A stretch of 64,000 nt of DNA from Pyxicephalus adspersus (lineage: Eukaryota; Chordata; Amphibia; Anura; Pyxicephalidae). Positions 21,769 to 32,285 of the stretch are shown here, piece after piece. The DNA lies in assembly GCF_032062135.1 (NCBI RefSeq), contig NC_092863.1, positions 20,263,433 through 20,327,432 of the forward strand, in the 5' to 3' direction. Both the position numbers and the translations under genes were made by a program. The notes beneath the pieces are model-generated. The model had not been told where the DNA came from. It did not search any database and saw only the letters and a list, made by a program, of their open reading frames with translations. Position 1 is the stretch's first letter; each line of letters starts with the position of its first letter.

Positions 21769-21974
21769 TATTTCTGTGTGTTATGGCTTCAGGGAGAATG
21801 GAGGCTGTCACGTCGTGCATGTGTGGCTCACATTTCTGTCTCTAAAAGCAGAAAGCTAATAATTACATATATACATTGAGCACGTAAACAGTGTACGGGG
21901 TGGAATATAGCTTCAGGGGCAGCACAAACAAAAGGGTCACATTTCATTGGAAGATTTCAATATATCACATTAAA

Positions 21975-22009
21975 AAGCAATACTTTATTATTATTATTAT
22001 TATTATTAC

Positions 22010-22046
<37 letters not shown>

Positions 22047-22170
22047 AAACAGGATTTATATGGCACCAACAAATTACGCAGGGCTGTACATTAAATAGGG
22101 GTTGCAAATGACAGACGAATACAGACTGTGACACAGGAGGAGAGGACCCTGTCCTTACAATCTAGGGGGT
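21975..22170 (+). mobile_element. (TTA)n plus L2/SINE-type tail
   Basis: About 60 bases of TTA repeats (21983-22045), then acaggatttatatggcacca, acgcagggctgtacattaaa and gtgacacaggaggagaggac. Same layout as 10316-10475. Confidence 0.8.
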
Positions 22171-22283
22171 GGGGGAAGTATATATTTATATTTAGTAATT
22201 ATCCCTAATTACAAAATTATGTAAAATGTTTGACGTTTGATATTCTTTGACATCTGAAAAAATAGCTAAAACACTATTCAACT

Positions 22284-22806
22284 TAAAGGGGAACTAAAGT
22301 TAAAAAAAAAAATGACACCTTCAGTATATTCTTGATGGAGCTGGTCCTTCCCTTGATCGGGTCACGGGTCGTCATGGAATTTCTGTTTGTCCCGGCGCAG
22401 AAGAAGCGCCGCTATCTTTGATCTTCACTTCCGTCTTCTTCTGTCTTCTTTCTTTGTCACCCAAACTCGCACTGCACAGGTGTGGAATCAGGTGGTGTAG
22501 CCGCTGTGAAAGGGGAGGAAAAAAAAATAGTGGATCTCATTGCGCATGCGTTGGAGCGGCATCTCTTTCTCCTAAGAGGAAAATGCCCTTTCTACAACAA
22601 ATTTCGGGCATGCGCAAAAGAAGCAGCCAGAGCCTCCCGGGCTGCATGATGTAGGTATGCCGGGAGGCTGTGCACTCCAATTAAGCTCCCAGTAAAAAAA
22701 AAAGGGTGTTGCACTTAAAAAAAAACACTAACATTTTTACCTTACATAGAAGTGTTATCTACCCTTCTATGTAATATAAAAAATGTTATGTTTAGGTATG
22801 ATTTAA
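22284..22806 (+). mobile_element. TTAAAGCG-family MITE, near-complete
   Basis: Left end ttaaaggggaactaaagtta and right end atgtttaggtatgatttaaa. Includes the CpG-rich core (cccggcgcagaagaagcgcc), cgcatgcg palindromes and the hairpin ttacatagaagtgttatcta with its complement. Useful as a reference copy of the full unit (about 520 bp). Confidence 0.85.
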
Positions 22807-23540
22807 AGGTGGACAGGTGGACAAATAGTCCGGCCAGGACATTTTTGAATGAAGGCCAGTAGTAGATGCAGTAAATTAATTCTACACTACTTGGTGTCCC
22901 TGGTATCTGTCTAGCTTGGAACAAAGGCTGCAACACTATTTTCCGCAACTGTCCCATATGTACCAAAATCTTCCTTGGGGTATTTAATTCAAACATGATG
23001 CTGGTTGTAAAATCTGAGCCAGATCTAATATATAGTCTGGTATATGATCGACATCTGCCTTCTCAAAGGAACTGGTCTACACCTTTGCTTTGATATTGCA
23101 CCAGAGCAATATAGCAGAGTAACAAACATGGAACAGAACAGAGCCAAGTGATCCTGACAAAGAACCTCTGTCTGAACATATATGACGGTTTTATGATCTG
23201 TGCAGATATTAAAAAATGAAGAGTCCCCTCTAGAGAAACACAGAACATGAGTTTGGTAATGGTAGTTTGTTAAAGGAATAGCTCCAGGTTCCACTAAAGT
23301 AGCATCCAGCTGCAAGAATAATGGCCAAGCAATGTCAAGTCAGGGGGTATCAGGACAAAAGCAGATGCATAATATTTTTTTTAAAAGGTCAAAGGCTAGA
23401 ACTGTGTCTGGAGGCAAATTTAGATTGTTTTGTTTACTGGTTAGGGCAGTGAGAAGGAAAATGATTTTGTCTCTGTCTGTCTCTGTCACCCCTCACACAC
23501 TGACTGCACTGTGAGGGGTGATTGCCCTGTAAATCTCATT
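22807..23540. other. Possible gypsy/host relic, otherwise unassigned
   Basis: Minus-strand frames at 22742-22996 and 23025-23315 are somewhat long but show no clear motif. I see no RNA gene. The segment separates two MITEs of the same family. Confidence 0.3.
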
Positions 23541-24087
23541 AAAGCGTACCTAATCTCAGAATTTTCACTTTACATAAAAGGGTAGACAACCCTATTATTT
23601 AAAGTAAATATTCTGTTAGTGTTTTTTTAAGTGCAATACCCTTTCTTTTTAAAAAAAATAGGGTGCAGCACCGCTCCCTAATTCTCGATTACCTAGGTGA
23701 TCAAGAATGAATGAGCGCAGAGCCTCCCAGAATATCTACGTCTGGCATCCCGAGCATCCTGGGCATGCGCAGAAGGAGCCCTTTCATCAATAGGAAAAAA
23801 ATTGCCGATCTCACTCAACCCATCGCCCAATCTACGTTGCACAATCTACCTCACCTGATCTCGCACCTGCACAATGCGAGATCGGGTGATGTAGGAAGAA
23901 GAATGCGGAGAAAGAGAAGAGAACATGGCCGCGCCTGGTGCTCCTTCTACGTCAGCCCGAAGACAGATGCCAGGAAGACGCAGGACCCGATAGAAGAAAC
24001 CTCAGGACAGACCGGCTGATCTGTGGGATTAAAGGTAAGTCTGAATTTATTGTTGTGGGTGAGTTTTGGGTTTACTTCTGCTTTAAA
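23541..24087 (-). mobile_element. TTAAAGCG-family MITE, near-complete, reverse orientation
   Basis: Starts attaaagcgtacctaatctc and ends gggtttacttctgctttaaa. Contains the hairpin (ttacataaaagggtagacaa) at its left and the CpG-rich core at 23720-24010. The frame at 23711-24019 is inside the element and not a host gene. Confidence 0.85.
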
Positions 24088-24329
24088 TTTCTTTTGTGCG
24101 TCTATTAACGTAAGTTAAAGTATAAATAAAAAACAATGACAATGACCAAAATAGAAACATTGCTTAATAAACTGGGGCATGAGAGGAGACAGACTGGATA
24201 TCAGGGCCATAATTGAATCAGAATTCCTGAAGGATCACCATTTACTTCACCTTTAAATTATTTTTCTGTACCGCCTACTGAATTTTGTATAAATAGCACC
24301 ATTTTCTCTAAATAAATCAGAACAGCAAC

Positions 24330-25010
24330 TCTAGATCAAATTGGTGTCTGTGTCTGTTCTCTTACGTAATGTTAACCTAACAGCTGGTGTTTCTTTAAGA
24401 AATAGATATATTGTTCCTTGACAGGCAGTGATGGAATCTACTAACGTGGAGAAACCTTTAAAGTATTGACAATTGTAAATTCCAGGAAACTCTAGACAGC
24501 TTGAAAGGCCAGAGGTTAAGACTAGTTCAGGATCATGATGACTTTGATTCATTGAAAAAACCCTGGGCAGAGACTACATAACCTATTAGGAGAATGGCCT
24601 GTAAGCTGTAGAAAACATTTTTCAAGTTTAGCATGCAAACCTTCCTTTTGCAAAGAAATGTCCCAGTCTTCCTATGCTTAAATTGAGAGGCAAGATATGT
24701 GGATTTATATCAAGGTCTCTAGACACCTTATTTTAAAATAGCAGTGGCATTTTAGAATCCAAACGGCATGCCCAAAGATTTGTAATAGCCATTCTGAGTA
24801 TTGAAAGCAGTCTTTCGTTAATGTGGATGAGTTTGTAAGCACTGCACAGGTTTGAATTTAGTGAAAATTTATCGCAAATAGATCCTGAGATTAACAAGAT
24901 TGTATTCCTCTTTTCATTAGTAACCTTGTATAAACTGTATTATTCAATGCAGGGGGGATGTAACCATTTTTCCCAATGATAAAAAAGCCTGCCCTGACAT
25001 GGACCTTCAA
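24330..25010 (-). pseudogene. Ty3/gypsy-type reverse transcriptase relic
   Basis: Reading the minus strand from about 25010, fragments in shifting frames recall gypsy pol. One is TAFNTQNGYYKSLGMPFGF at about 24760-24815, matching the usual KTAFxTxxGxYExxVMPFGL block, followed by a stop and NA. Further on, at 24410-24490, comes YFKGFSTLVDSITACQGTIY, matching the FIKGFSxLxxPIT region. The YVDD box and much of the RT in between are lost or unreadable. Many frame breaks; no LTRs identified. Confidence 0.7.
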
Positions 25011-25170
25011 AATATAATCAATCTAGTTTCCCCTGAATATACAAATATTATTAGTAACCTCAAAAAATAGGACTTTTTTAGGCATTCAAATTTCAAAAAC
25101 AAATTCATTTTTAAAATGAATTTTAAATAACAGTGAAATTATTTCAAACATAACTCAATTAGTTTTATAC

Positions 25171-25266
25171 AGACTTCCAGAGGGAAGAGATGCATGGTGT
25201 ATGTGTGCAGTCTAAGGAAAGCAGGAGTTCACAAGATAAGATCAGAGAACATTATTATACGGGTTA
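25171..25266 (+). repeat. 5' LTR remnant of the copia element
   Basis: About 95 bases (cttccagagggaagaga, then gtctaaggaaagcaggagtt and aagatcagagaacattatta) that match the end of the LTR at 29887-30098. The first half of the LTR is not recognisable, so the left end is truncated or highly diverged. Confidence 0.8.
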
Positions 25267-25283
25267 TCCCATCTATTATTATA

Positions 25284-25838
25284 ATGGCAACAGGTTATGG
25301 GCCCAGGAAAGAAGGGAGAAACCGATGGAATAGACTGCTATTCGATGGAGATGAAAAGAATTATGAACTATGGGAAACAAAGTACTTAGGACACCTGCGC
25401 CTAATAAATCTTAAAGAAACCGTCCTGCATGCAGATCTAGATGAGGACTGAAATAAGCAAGAGGAAGCCTATGCTGAGTTAATTCAATTCCTAGATGACA
25501 AAGGTCCGTCTCTGATTATGAGAGAAGCAGCAGATGATGGAAGAAAAGCATTGAAGATTCTGAGAAATCACTATGCTGGCAAAGGTGAGCCACAAATAAT
25601 TAGCTTATACACAGAGTTAACATCACTTCAGAAAGCTGAATCTGAGAGTGTCACAGACTATATCATACGTGCAGAAACAGCCATTATACCTCTGAGGAAT
25701 GCTGCAGAGACTATGAGTGATGGTTTGCTGATTGCTTTCATTCTAAAAGGCTTTCCTGAGACATTTGCACCCTTTGCCATACATGTAACACAAGGTGATG
25801 GAACAATGACCTTTTCTGACACAGTTAAGAAGTTTTAA
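25284..25838 (+). pseudogene. copia gag, one internal stop
   Basis: The ATG at 25284 opens a Ty1/copia Gag-like frame: ATGYGPRKEGRNRWNRLLFD, then GDEKNYELWETKYLGHLRLI, as in the UBN2-type gag domain. A TGA at 25449 interrupts it, after which the same frame continues (AYAELIQFLDDKGPSLIMRE, LKILRNHYAGKGEPQIISLY) to a stop at 25836. A degraded zinc knuckle follows at about 25935-25980 (SYNRDQKGHRANTC): the first two of the four metal ligands (CxxC) are replaced by Ser and Arg, while His and the last Cys remain. Confidence 0.88.
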
Positions 25839-26070
25839 AGATACTGGAAAATACCGGGACAGCCCAAGTACTGATAATGTAATTAGAAACAAGTACCCCT
25901 GTTACAACAGCAAGGAAGTAAGACATTAATCTTGTCTCCTACAATCGAGATCAAAAGGGCCATAGAGCTAATACATGCCCGAGCAATTCATATAAAATGA
26001 GAGCACACACAAGAGTTCCACACACAAGGAGAAATTTTGCAGGCGGAAAGCGCGGGACAATGTAAAACAT

Positions 26071-27540
26071 GTGACTGATGATACAGAGCAAACATTTGCC
26101 TTCAAAATAAGTGAAAGCCAGTCAAACAATTTAATACCCAAGGGAGTAATGGTTGATACAGGAGCGACATCACATATTATTACAGACATTAAAAGATTTA
26201 AAAGATTTGACGACACATTCAAGCCAGAGAAACACTACATGGAGTTGGCGGATGGGAAAAAGACTTCTGGTATAGCACTCAAGAGAGGCAAGGCAGAATT
26301 ATACCTGGCCGACAGTGAGGGAAATCGAGTAAAGACAATATTACAAAACGCACTGTGTATCCCCACATAACCAAAGGATATTTTCTTATTTGAAGCGGCA
26401 ACAAGAAATGGTGCATCTGTTGAATTCCGGCAAGACAGTAGCGAATTAGTCCAGAAGGACAGTACCAAATTCATTATTGAGAAATCCAACAGGCTTTATT
26501 ATTTGAACATTTTTGAGGAAAGTAATGATAGTTGTTATGATATTCAAACATGGCGTGAAATCATTGGTCACTGTAATTATGATGATATCTTAAAACTACA
26601 AAATGTAGTAGAAGTAAAGAGTTGTGAGATTTGTACCCAGGGAAAATGTGTTCAGAACAGAAATAGAAAGTCTGACACCCAAGCAAAACACCCACACTAG
26701 TACACACTGACTTAGCAGCCCCTATAGCCCCAAAAACAAAGCATGGATTTAGATATGCCATTGCAATCACTGATGATTATTCTGGTGCAGTGTTTGTGTA
26801 CATTCTGAAAAGTAAGAGTGACAAAGTGTTGGCCACAGAGAAGTTAATTGCAGATACAGCCCCCTATGGGACTATTAAATGTATAAGGTCTGACAATGGT
26901 ACTGAATTTACATCAAAAGATTTACAGTCATTGCTCAGAAAGAAGGGCAAAAGACATGAGACCTCAGCACCTTACTCACCCCATCAAAATGGGACTGCTG
27001 AGAGAAACTGGAGAACACTTTTTGAGATGGCCACATGTATGCTAATAGAAAGTAAACTGCCAAAAGAGGTATGGACATATGCAGTATTGACTGCTGCTAT
27101 GATTCGTAACAGGTGTTTTATTAGTCGTTAGAGGCAAACTGACAGGGAGAAAGCCTAATCTTTCAAGGATGAGAACTTTTGGATCAGAATGTTTTGCATA
27201 CCAGTATGACAGAAACAAGCTAGAGTCAAAGTGCACAAAGGGAATTTTTGTGGGATATGACAAAAATAGTCTCTCAAACCTGGCGTATTACCCAAACACA
27301 GGTAAAGTCTTGGGACAGAGACTAGTAAAGTTTATTACAAAGAGTATGATTGAAAGACAAACTCAGATTGATCTGTCAAATAATGATGATATTCATGGGG
27401 AAAGAACTGTGAGTGCCCAGTTTCTGAAGTCAAAAATAAAGAGGACAAAGATGATGGCCAGACACAAGATAGCCAAAGCCCCTCAGTATCTAGATGACTA
27501 TGTACTAGAGCAGGGGTTGGCAAACTTTTTGTACTACTAG
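26071..27540 (+). pseudogene. copia protease and integrase region
   Basis: Protease: MVDTGATSHII at 26149-26181 with the DTG active site intact. After a stop at 26368 a zinc-binding region follows (VKSCEICTQGK near 26615). Integrase core: HTDLAAPIAPKTKHGFRYAI, later CIRSDNGTEFTSKDL and SPHQNGTAERNWRT, showing the D,D,E triad. The domain after the core (GSECFAYQYDRNKLESKCTK, GIFVGYDKNSLSNLAYYPNT) is the usual copia C-terminal block. Several stops and frame changes break the polyprotein (26368, 26700, 27131). The frame is then cut at 27510 by a hAT insertion. Confidence 0.9.
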
Positions 27541-28021
27541 GCTATTTCAGGAGGTCAAGAAGGCACACTAGGCTAGAAGAAACAAGGTCTCCAAGGAAAG
27601 GTCTTTTCCAACCGTGACTGCAAGTGAGCAGCCTCAGTCTTCGGCTCATCCGCGGTATAGTCTCTGTACGCGTGCGCGTGCTTGGCATCAAAATGACCCT
27701 TGAGATTTGACCACTTGAAAGTGCTGTTGGTGTCGTTGCACACTAAACACAGGGCTTTGTTGCTGCGTTGGATGAAGAATAATTTGACAGTCTACTCGGG
27801 GTTGAAGACACAACGTTCAAGGTCAACCTTCCGGAGACTAGTAGCTGCGCATTGCTTCTGCTCTTTAGGCATAGTAATTGGGGTTACTGTGCGGGAACTC
27901 TGGATAACGCAACAGTTGATTTAGGCCGGATCAAACAATAAATAACTAAGGGGGTATTAGGCTGGGCTGGAATACTAGCTAGGCCTTATCAGGCCTAAAG
28001 GCCGGAGTTTGCCTAACTCTG
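27511..28021 (-). mobile_element. hAT transposon inserted in the copia element, with zinc-finger fragment
   Basis: Ends CAGGGGTTGGCAAACT and AGTTTGCCTAACTCTG are inverted repeats, and the exact 8-mer tactagag flanks both sides (27503-27510, 28022-28029). Removing 519 bases (element plus one duplication) brings copia reading DDYVLE next to SHCNDQIL in frame. On the minus strand at about 27770-27610 a transposase-like piece reads RSNKALCLVCNDTNSTFKWS, then NLKGHFDAKHAHAYRDYTAD, a C-x2-C...H-x4-H zinc finger typical of hAT transposase N-termini. It is a deletion derivative lacking the catalytic part. Confidence 0.92.
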
Positions 28022-28029
28022 TACTAGAG

Positions 28030-28451
28030 TCACATTGTAATGATCAGATACTGACAATTATTGATTACTGTTCCAGAGCACATGAGGTACCTCAAAATTT
28101 TAGAGAAGTCAAAGAATCACCCAAGTCACAGGTTTGGTTAAATGCACTGAAAGATGAGATGGATTCACTAAAGGAGAATGAGACATTTACATTGACCACC
28201 CTACCAGAAGGTAAAAATTCATTGGGAGGTAGATGGGTGTATGCAATAAAAAGGGAGTCGATTACATGAAAACCTTTTCTCCAACTGCAAATTGTATTTC
28301 TTTATGCATTTTAATGCAAATGGCAGTACAATATGACTTGGTCCTACATTAAATTGATGTGAAAACAGCCTATTTACATGCCCCAATTGATATTGAGATT
28401 TATTTGGATCAACCAGAAGGTTTTGAGATAAAAACTGAAACAAATGTCAGG
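28030..28451 (+). pseudogene. copia reverse transcriptase, N-terminal part
   Basis: Continues the copia polyprotein after the hAT. RT opens with SQVWLNALKDEMDSLKENET and WVYAIKRES, then (after a deletion or frameshift at about 28265) KTFSPTAN, an ILMQMAVQYDLVL block, a stop where most copia elements have Gln, IDVKTAYLHAPID and YLDQPEGFEI. The segment is cut at 28452 by a TTAA MITE. Confidence 0.85.
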
Positions 28452-28455
28452 TTAA

Positions 28456-28784
28456 GCTGCGTACACACCTGCAATTTTTCTCGTTGGAAAGGATCTTTCA
28501 CGATCCTTTCCAACGAGAAAAGACTGCACGATGCATGAACGGTGCTGTACATACAGCACCGTTCATGCTCTATGGAGAGGGGAGGGGGAGAGCGACGGAG
28601 CGGCACCCTGCTGCGCGCTCTCCCCTTCCCTTTCATTAGGATCGGTCGTCGTCCATCGTCCATGGATCCGCCAGGACGGTCGTCGGACGATGGACGACGA
28701 CCGACTGTACACACGGCAGATTTTCGCCCGATAATTGGCCGATACCGATTATCGGGCGAGAAAAATTTGCCGTGTGTACGCAGC
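28456..28784. mobile_element. TTAA fold-back MITE (GCTGCGTACACAC ends), in copia RT
   Basis: Perfect inverted ends GCTGCGTACACAC / GTGTGTACGCAGC, bounded by TTAA at 28452-28455 and 28785-28788. Inside is a 20-bp perfect hairpin: arm ttttctcgttggaaaggatc (28476-28495), 6-base loop, complementary arm (28502-28521). Further palindromes follow (ggtgctgtacatacagcacc; a CG-rich stem around gtcgtccatcg). TTAA duplication fits piggyBac or Kolobok-type. Frames on both strands here are artefacts of the palindromes. Confidence 0.92.
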
Positions 28785-28788
28785 TTAA

Positions 28789-29822
28789 GTTCTCAAGCTA
28801 AATAAGTCACTGTATGGTCTTAAACAATCAGGTCGAATTTGGAATCGAATGCTACATTACTACCTTTACTCAAATTGATTTGTACAGAATTCTGTAGACT
28901 ATTGTGTGTATATCAAACAATCAGAAAATGAGATAGCAACATTACTGATATGGGTTGATGATCTTATCATTGCTGCCAGCAATGAAACAATACTAAATGA
29001 TGTGAAGTCAATGTTTGCAATAAGGTTCAAAATGAAAGATCCTGGAAAACTCACATATTTTCTAGGTATTAGCTTTGAACATACTGGTGAGGCAATAAAG
29101 ATAAGTCAAAAAAAATATATATCAAAAATGCTTGAAAATTTTAATGACAATAATGATCCTGTATATGCAAAAGGGTTTTGGGACATAGTAGGCAGTTTGA
29201 TTTATTTGACCACATGTACAAGATCAGACTTATGTTGGGTAGTTAGCAAATTGTCACAACACTTTTGAAGACCAAATGAACAAAGCTAAACATGTGATAC
29301 GGTATTATTGATTGTGAGTTGTGTTACAGAAAATGTAATGAGGATCTGAAACTTGAGGCATATACTGATGCCAGTTGGGCCTCAGACCAAAATGATAGGA
29401 AAAGCACAACTGGATATTGTTTTAGCCTGACCAAAAATGGTCTACTGATTTCTTGGAAGTCAAAGAAACAACTTACAATTGCACTGTCGTCTTGTGAAGC
29501 TGAATATATAGCGTTGGCTGCTACAACACAGGAGAGCCAATATCTTGTACAGTTACTTAAAAAGTTAGACAGTAAATGTCAGTTTGAGCCAGTTAAAATT
29601 TTTGAAGACAACCAAAGTGCAATAGCTCTCACAAAGAATCCAGTTTGTCGTCAAAGATGCAAACATATTGATATCAAATATAATTTTCTTAGATCTGCTC
29701 TAAATGAGGGGAAGGTAGCTCTTATTTTTTGTTCCACAAAAGGCATGGTAGCTGAGGTTTTGACAAAATCAATAACAAAGTTTAAGCTAGAAAAATGTAA
29801 AAGTTATATTTTTAGAGTATAA
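28789..29822 (+). pseudogene. copia reverse transcriptase (C-terminal) and RNase H
   Basis: RT resumes with LNKSLYGLKQSGRIWNRM (a short disrupted stretch), then LLIWVDDLIIAASNE at about 28944-28988. This is the catalytic box, with Trp where Tyr is usual in YVDD. KLTYFLGISFEHTGEAIKIS and IVGSLIYLTTCTRSDLCW follow. A stop and short gap at 29268 precede RNase H (29319-29822): AYTDASWASDQNDRKSTTGY, SWKSKKQLTIALSSCEAEYI, IFEDNQSAIALTKNPV and the HIDIKYNFLR block. The RNase H frame itself is intact for 167 codons. Confidence 0.92.
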
Positions 29823-29886
29823 ACCAGTGTACAATATTGATTGTACTAAAATTATAACTTTCCAGGAAGTAAAGAAACAAGAGGGC

Positions 29887-30098
29887 ATGTTAGGATATGT
29901 AATAATGTGTATTATCTCTCCTGCTGGACCTTTGTCATGTGACAATATTGTCTGTCTGTTATTGAGAATGTGTTTAAATAAAGTTTAACTCTTCTAACTG
30001 AGAGACTTCCTGAGGGAAGAGAAGCTGTGTGCAGTTCCTACTCTGTCTAAGGAAAGCTAGAGTTCACAAGATAAGATCAGAGAACATTATTATATATC
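29887..30098 (+). repeat. 3' LTR of the copia element
   Basis: A purine tract (gaaacaagagggca) precedes TGTTAGGATATG, a typical copia LTR start. The LTR contains aataaag near 29978 as a polyadenylation signal and ends around aacattattatatatca. Its last 95 bases match 25171-25266. Confidence 0.8.
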
Positions 30099-30574
30099 AA
30101 GAGACAACCGTAACAAAATTGCACAGAGTTAGAAAATGAAATCATAGTTTGAAAAGCAGGTGTTCAAACAAGCAGGGAGAAAACCAATATCATTAAAAAT
30201 AGGACAAGGTTATTGAATTAAAATGTTATCAAAGATTATATAGGATTATAGTCCTATGAACAGAACCTCATAAAAGTTGTTGCTTAGACAATTAATTTAA
30301 ATTGCCTAATAAATTGAAATCACCTTTTTTTTAACATGAAATAAAAAGGAACTTTAGAAAGTAGAACTTTAAGGGCACCTCTACAATAATGCCGAGAGGG
30401 TGAACCGTACCAGTGGACCTGTGTCTGGAGATGTGATTTGTGAATTTTCAGTAAATCAACTTTTTGCTTTTTACCTGGAGCGAGAAATGTTATTTTTTAT
30501 AGCATTATACTCCAAGAAACTGATTCACAGAGAGGTCTTTCCTCAGACAAATGTCAGCTTCACCGAATAATTTA
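30099..30574. other. Intergenic, nothing recognised
   Basis: AT-rich sequence between the copia element and a MITE. No open frame of note. Confidence 0.4.
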
Positions 30575-31081
30575 TCGCGTAACTAAACTAAAAACAAAAA
30601 AAATCACACTTACCTTTAATCCCGCAGGTCCCTGGATGGCGCTGGTCCTTCTCTCAAACTGGTCCGTCATGGTCCTGGAATTCCTCTTTGTCCCGGCGCA
30701 CTGGAAGCGCCAGGCGCCAAAATCTTTAATTTTCACTTACGTCTTCTTCAGTCTTCTTTCTTCGTCACATGATCTCGCACATGCGCAGGTTTGGGATCAG
30801 GTGACCTAGCTGCTGTGAAGGGGAGCAAAAAAGAGAGCCGATCTCACTGTCCATGCGGGAGATTGGCATCTCTTTTCCCTAAGAGGCAAATGCCAGCAAG
30901 CAGAGCCTCCCGGGATGCGTGACGTAGGTATCCTGGAGGAGGCTCTGCACTCCCATTAAGTCTTTATCAGTACGGCGGTGTTGCACTTAAAAAAAAAAAA
31001 ACACCAACATTTTTACCTTTCATAGAAAGGTTGTCTACCCTTCTATGTAAAGTAAAAATGTTGAGTATAGGTACACTTTGA
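30575..31081 (+). mobile_element. TTAAAGCG-family MITE, near-complete
   Basis: From gcgtaactaaactaaaaac through acacttacctttaatcccgc, gtcccggcgcactggaagcg, cctcccgggatgcgtgacgt and the hairpin around ttcatagaaaggttgtctac, to gttgagtataggtacacttt. Same orientation as 22284. Confidence 0.85.
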
Positions 31082-31597
31082 ATTGCTTTCTATGACATAA
31101 AAATTAGAGGTATGGCAGAGTTGCACTTCTAAGTATGAACCAGCAGAGTGAGCTCGAGAACATCTAAACACATAGCGTGAGAGTTGGCACATATTTGCAT
31201 GGAAAAAGCAATCCTTCGCACAAATATATACCAGAAGTCAAGAAATTATATCTATTTTATAGCTATAATATATTATTACAACATTGAATTTTTATAGCAC
31301 TGGCATATTATGCAGCGTTTTGAAAAGTCCATAGTCATGTCACTAACTGTCCCTCAAAAAAGCACACAATTTTGGGGGAAGCCAAACAACTTAACTGTAT
31401 GTTTTTGGGGTGAAAACAGAATGGTCAGAGGAATCCCCCACAAAGGGAATTTACAACCCCTATACAGATAGCGACCTGGCCATGGATCTGAGACCCTAGT
31501 GCTGCTGAGTTCCAGTCACCAAGCCACTATGGTTGTCAACGTCAGTGTCCCAAGACACAGCACATGTTTGAAAACATACTGTTTTACCTGGAGACTA

Positions 31598-31794
31598 TTG
31601 GCCTGATTCATTAAAGCTCTCCAAAGCTGGAAAGGGTACACTTTTATCAGTGAAGCTGGGTGTTTCAGCAAACCGGGATTGGATTTCTTCAAAGAAATGT
31701 TTTGAATCCGGGACCAGATTTTCTGGATCACCCAACTTTACTGTTGAAAGTGTAACCTCTCCAGCCTGGAGAGCTTTATTAAATCAGGCTCAAT
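31598..31794. mobile_element. Fold-back MITE (TGGGCCTGATTTATTAAAG family)
   Basis: Ends ttggcctgattcattaaagc and attaaatcaggctcaa. Arms tctccaaagctggaaagggt and complement. Shorter loop than the copy at 21186 because part of the internal catttgct segment is deleted. Confidence 0.88.
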
Positions 31795-32039
31795 ATGCAA
31801 TATACAGACTAGGCTTGCTAATTTATAATGATCTAAAGAAAGACATATAAAGTCGTATTCGTAGTTTTACCACTAGATGTTGAATTAAAATAATACACTT
31901 ACAGACAATAATAGGCTGACCGAAACTATAAAATTTTTCACCACAACAATTGTATAGTTACCTATTTTAAAATTAGATTTGTCACTTGCTGTGTAGAATA
32001 TCAATTCTATTTATATAGGATATTATATATTTATATATA

Positions 32040-32285
32040 TAGGCAAGGAGTTTGAGTGTTCTCTGTGGGGTTCTTCTAGGTACTCTGGTTTCCTTTTACA
32101 TCCAAAAATTAGCCGGTACAGTGGGTTAGTCGGCTTTCCCCTAAAATTGGACTTTGTTAATGACATATGATTTTAGTAGGGACATTGGACAGTGGGACCC
32201 CTTGAGAGACAGTTATGGACACGGGTATGAAAAACTTTGAAAAGATCTGCATAATATGTTAGCTCTATAAAAAAACAAATTAATA
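32040..32285 (+). mobile_element. SINE/L2 tail, old copy
   Basis: Begins aggcaaggagtttgagtgtt and continues with tctggtttccttttacatcc, tgacatatgattttagtagg and tctgcataatatgttagctc. The head with the pol III boxes is missing, so this is a 5'-truncated copy. Confidence 0.8.

Noticed and set aside
23711..24019. 102-residue GC-rich frame
   Set aside because: Entirely inside a MITE copy; the CpG-rich core keeps frames open by composition.
26235..26489. Minus-strand frames over the copia element
   Set aside because: They are reverse shadows of the protease and integrase coding strand.
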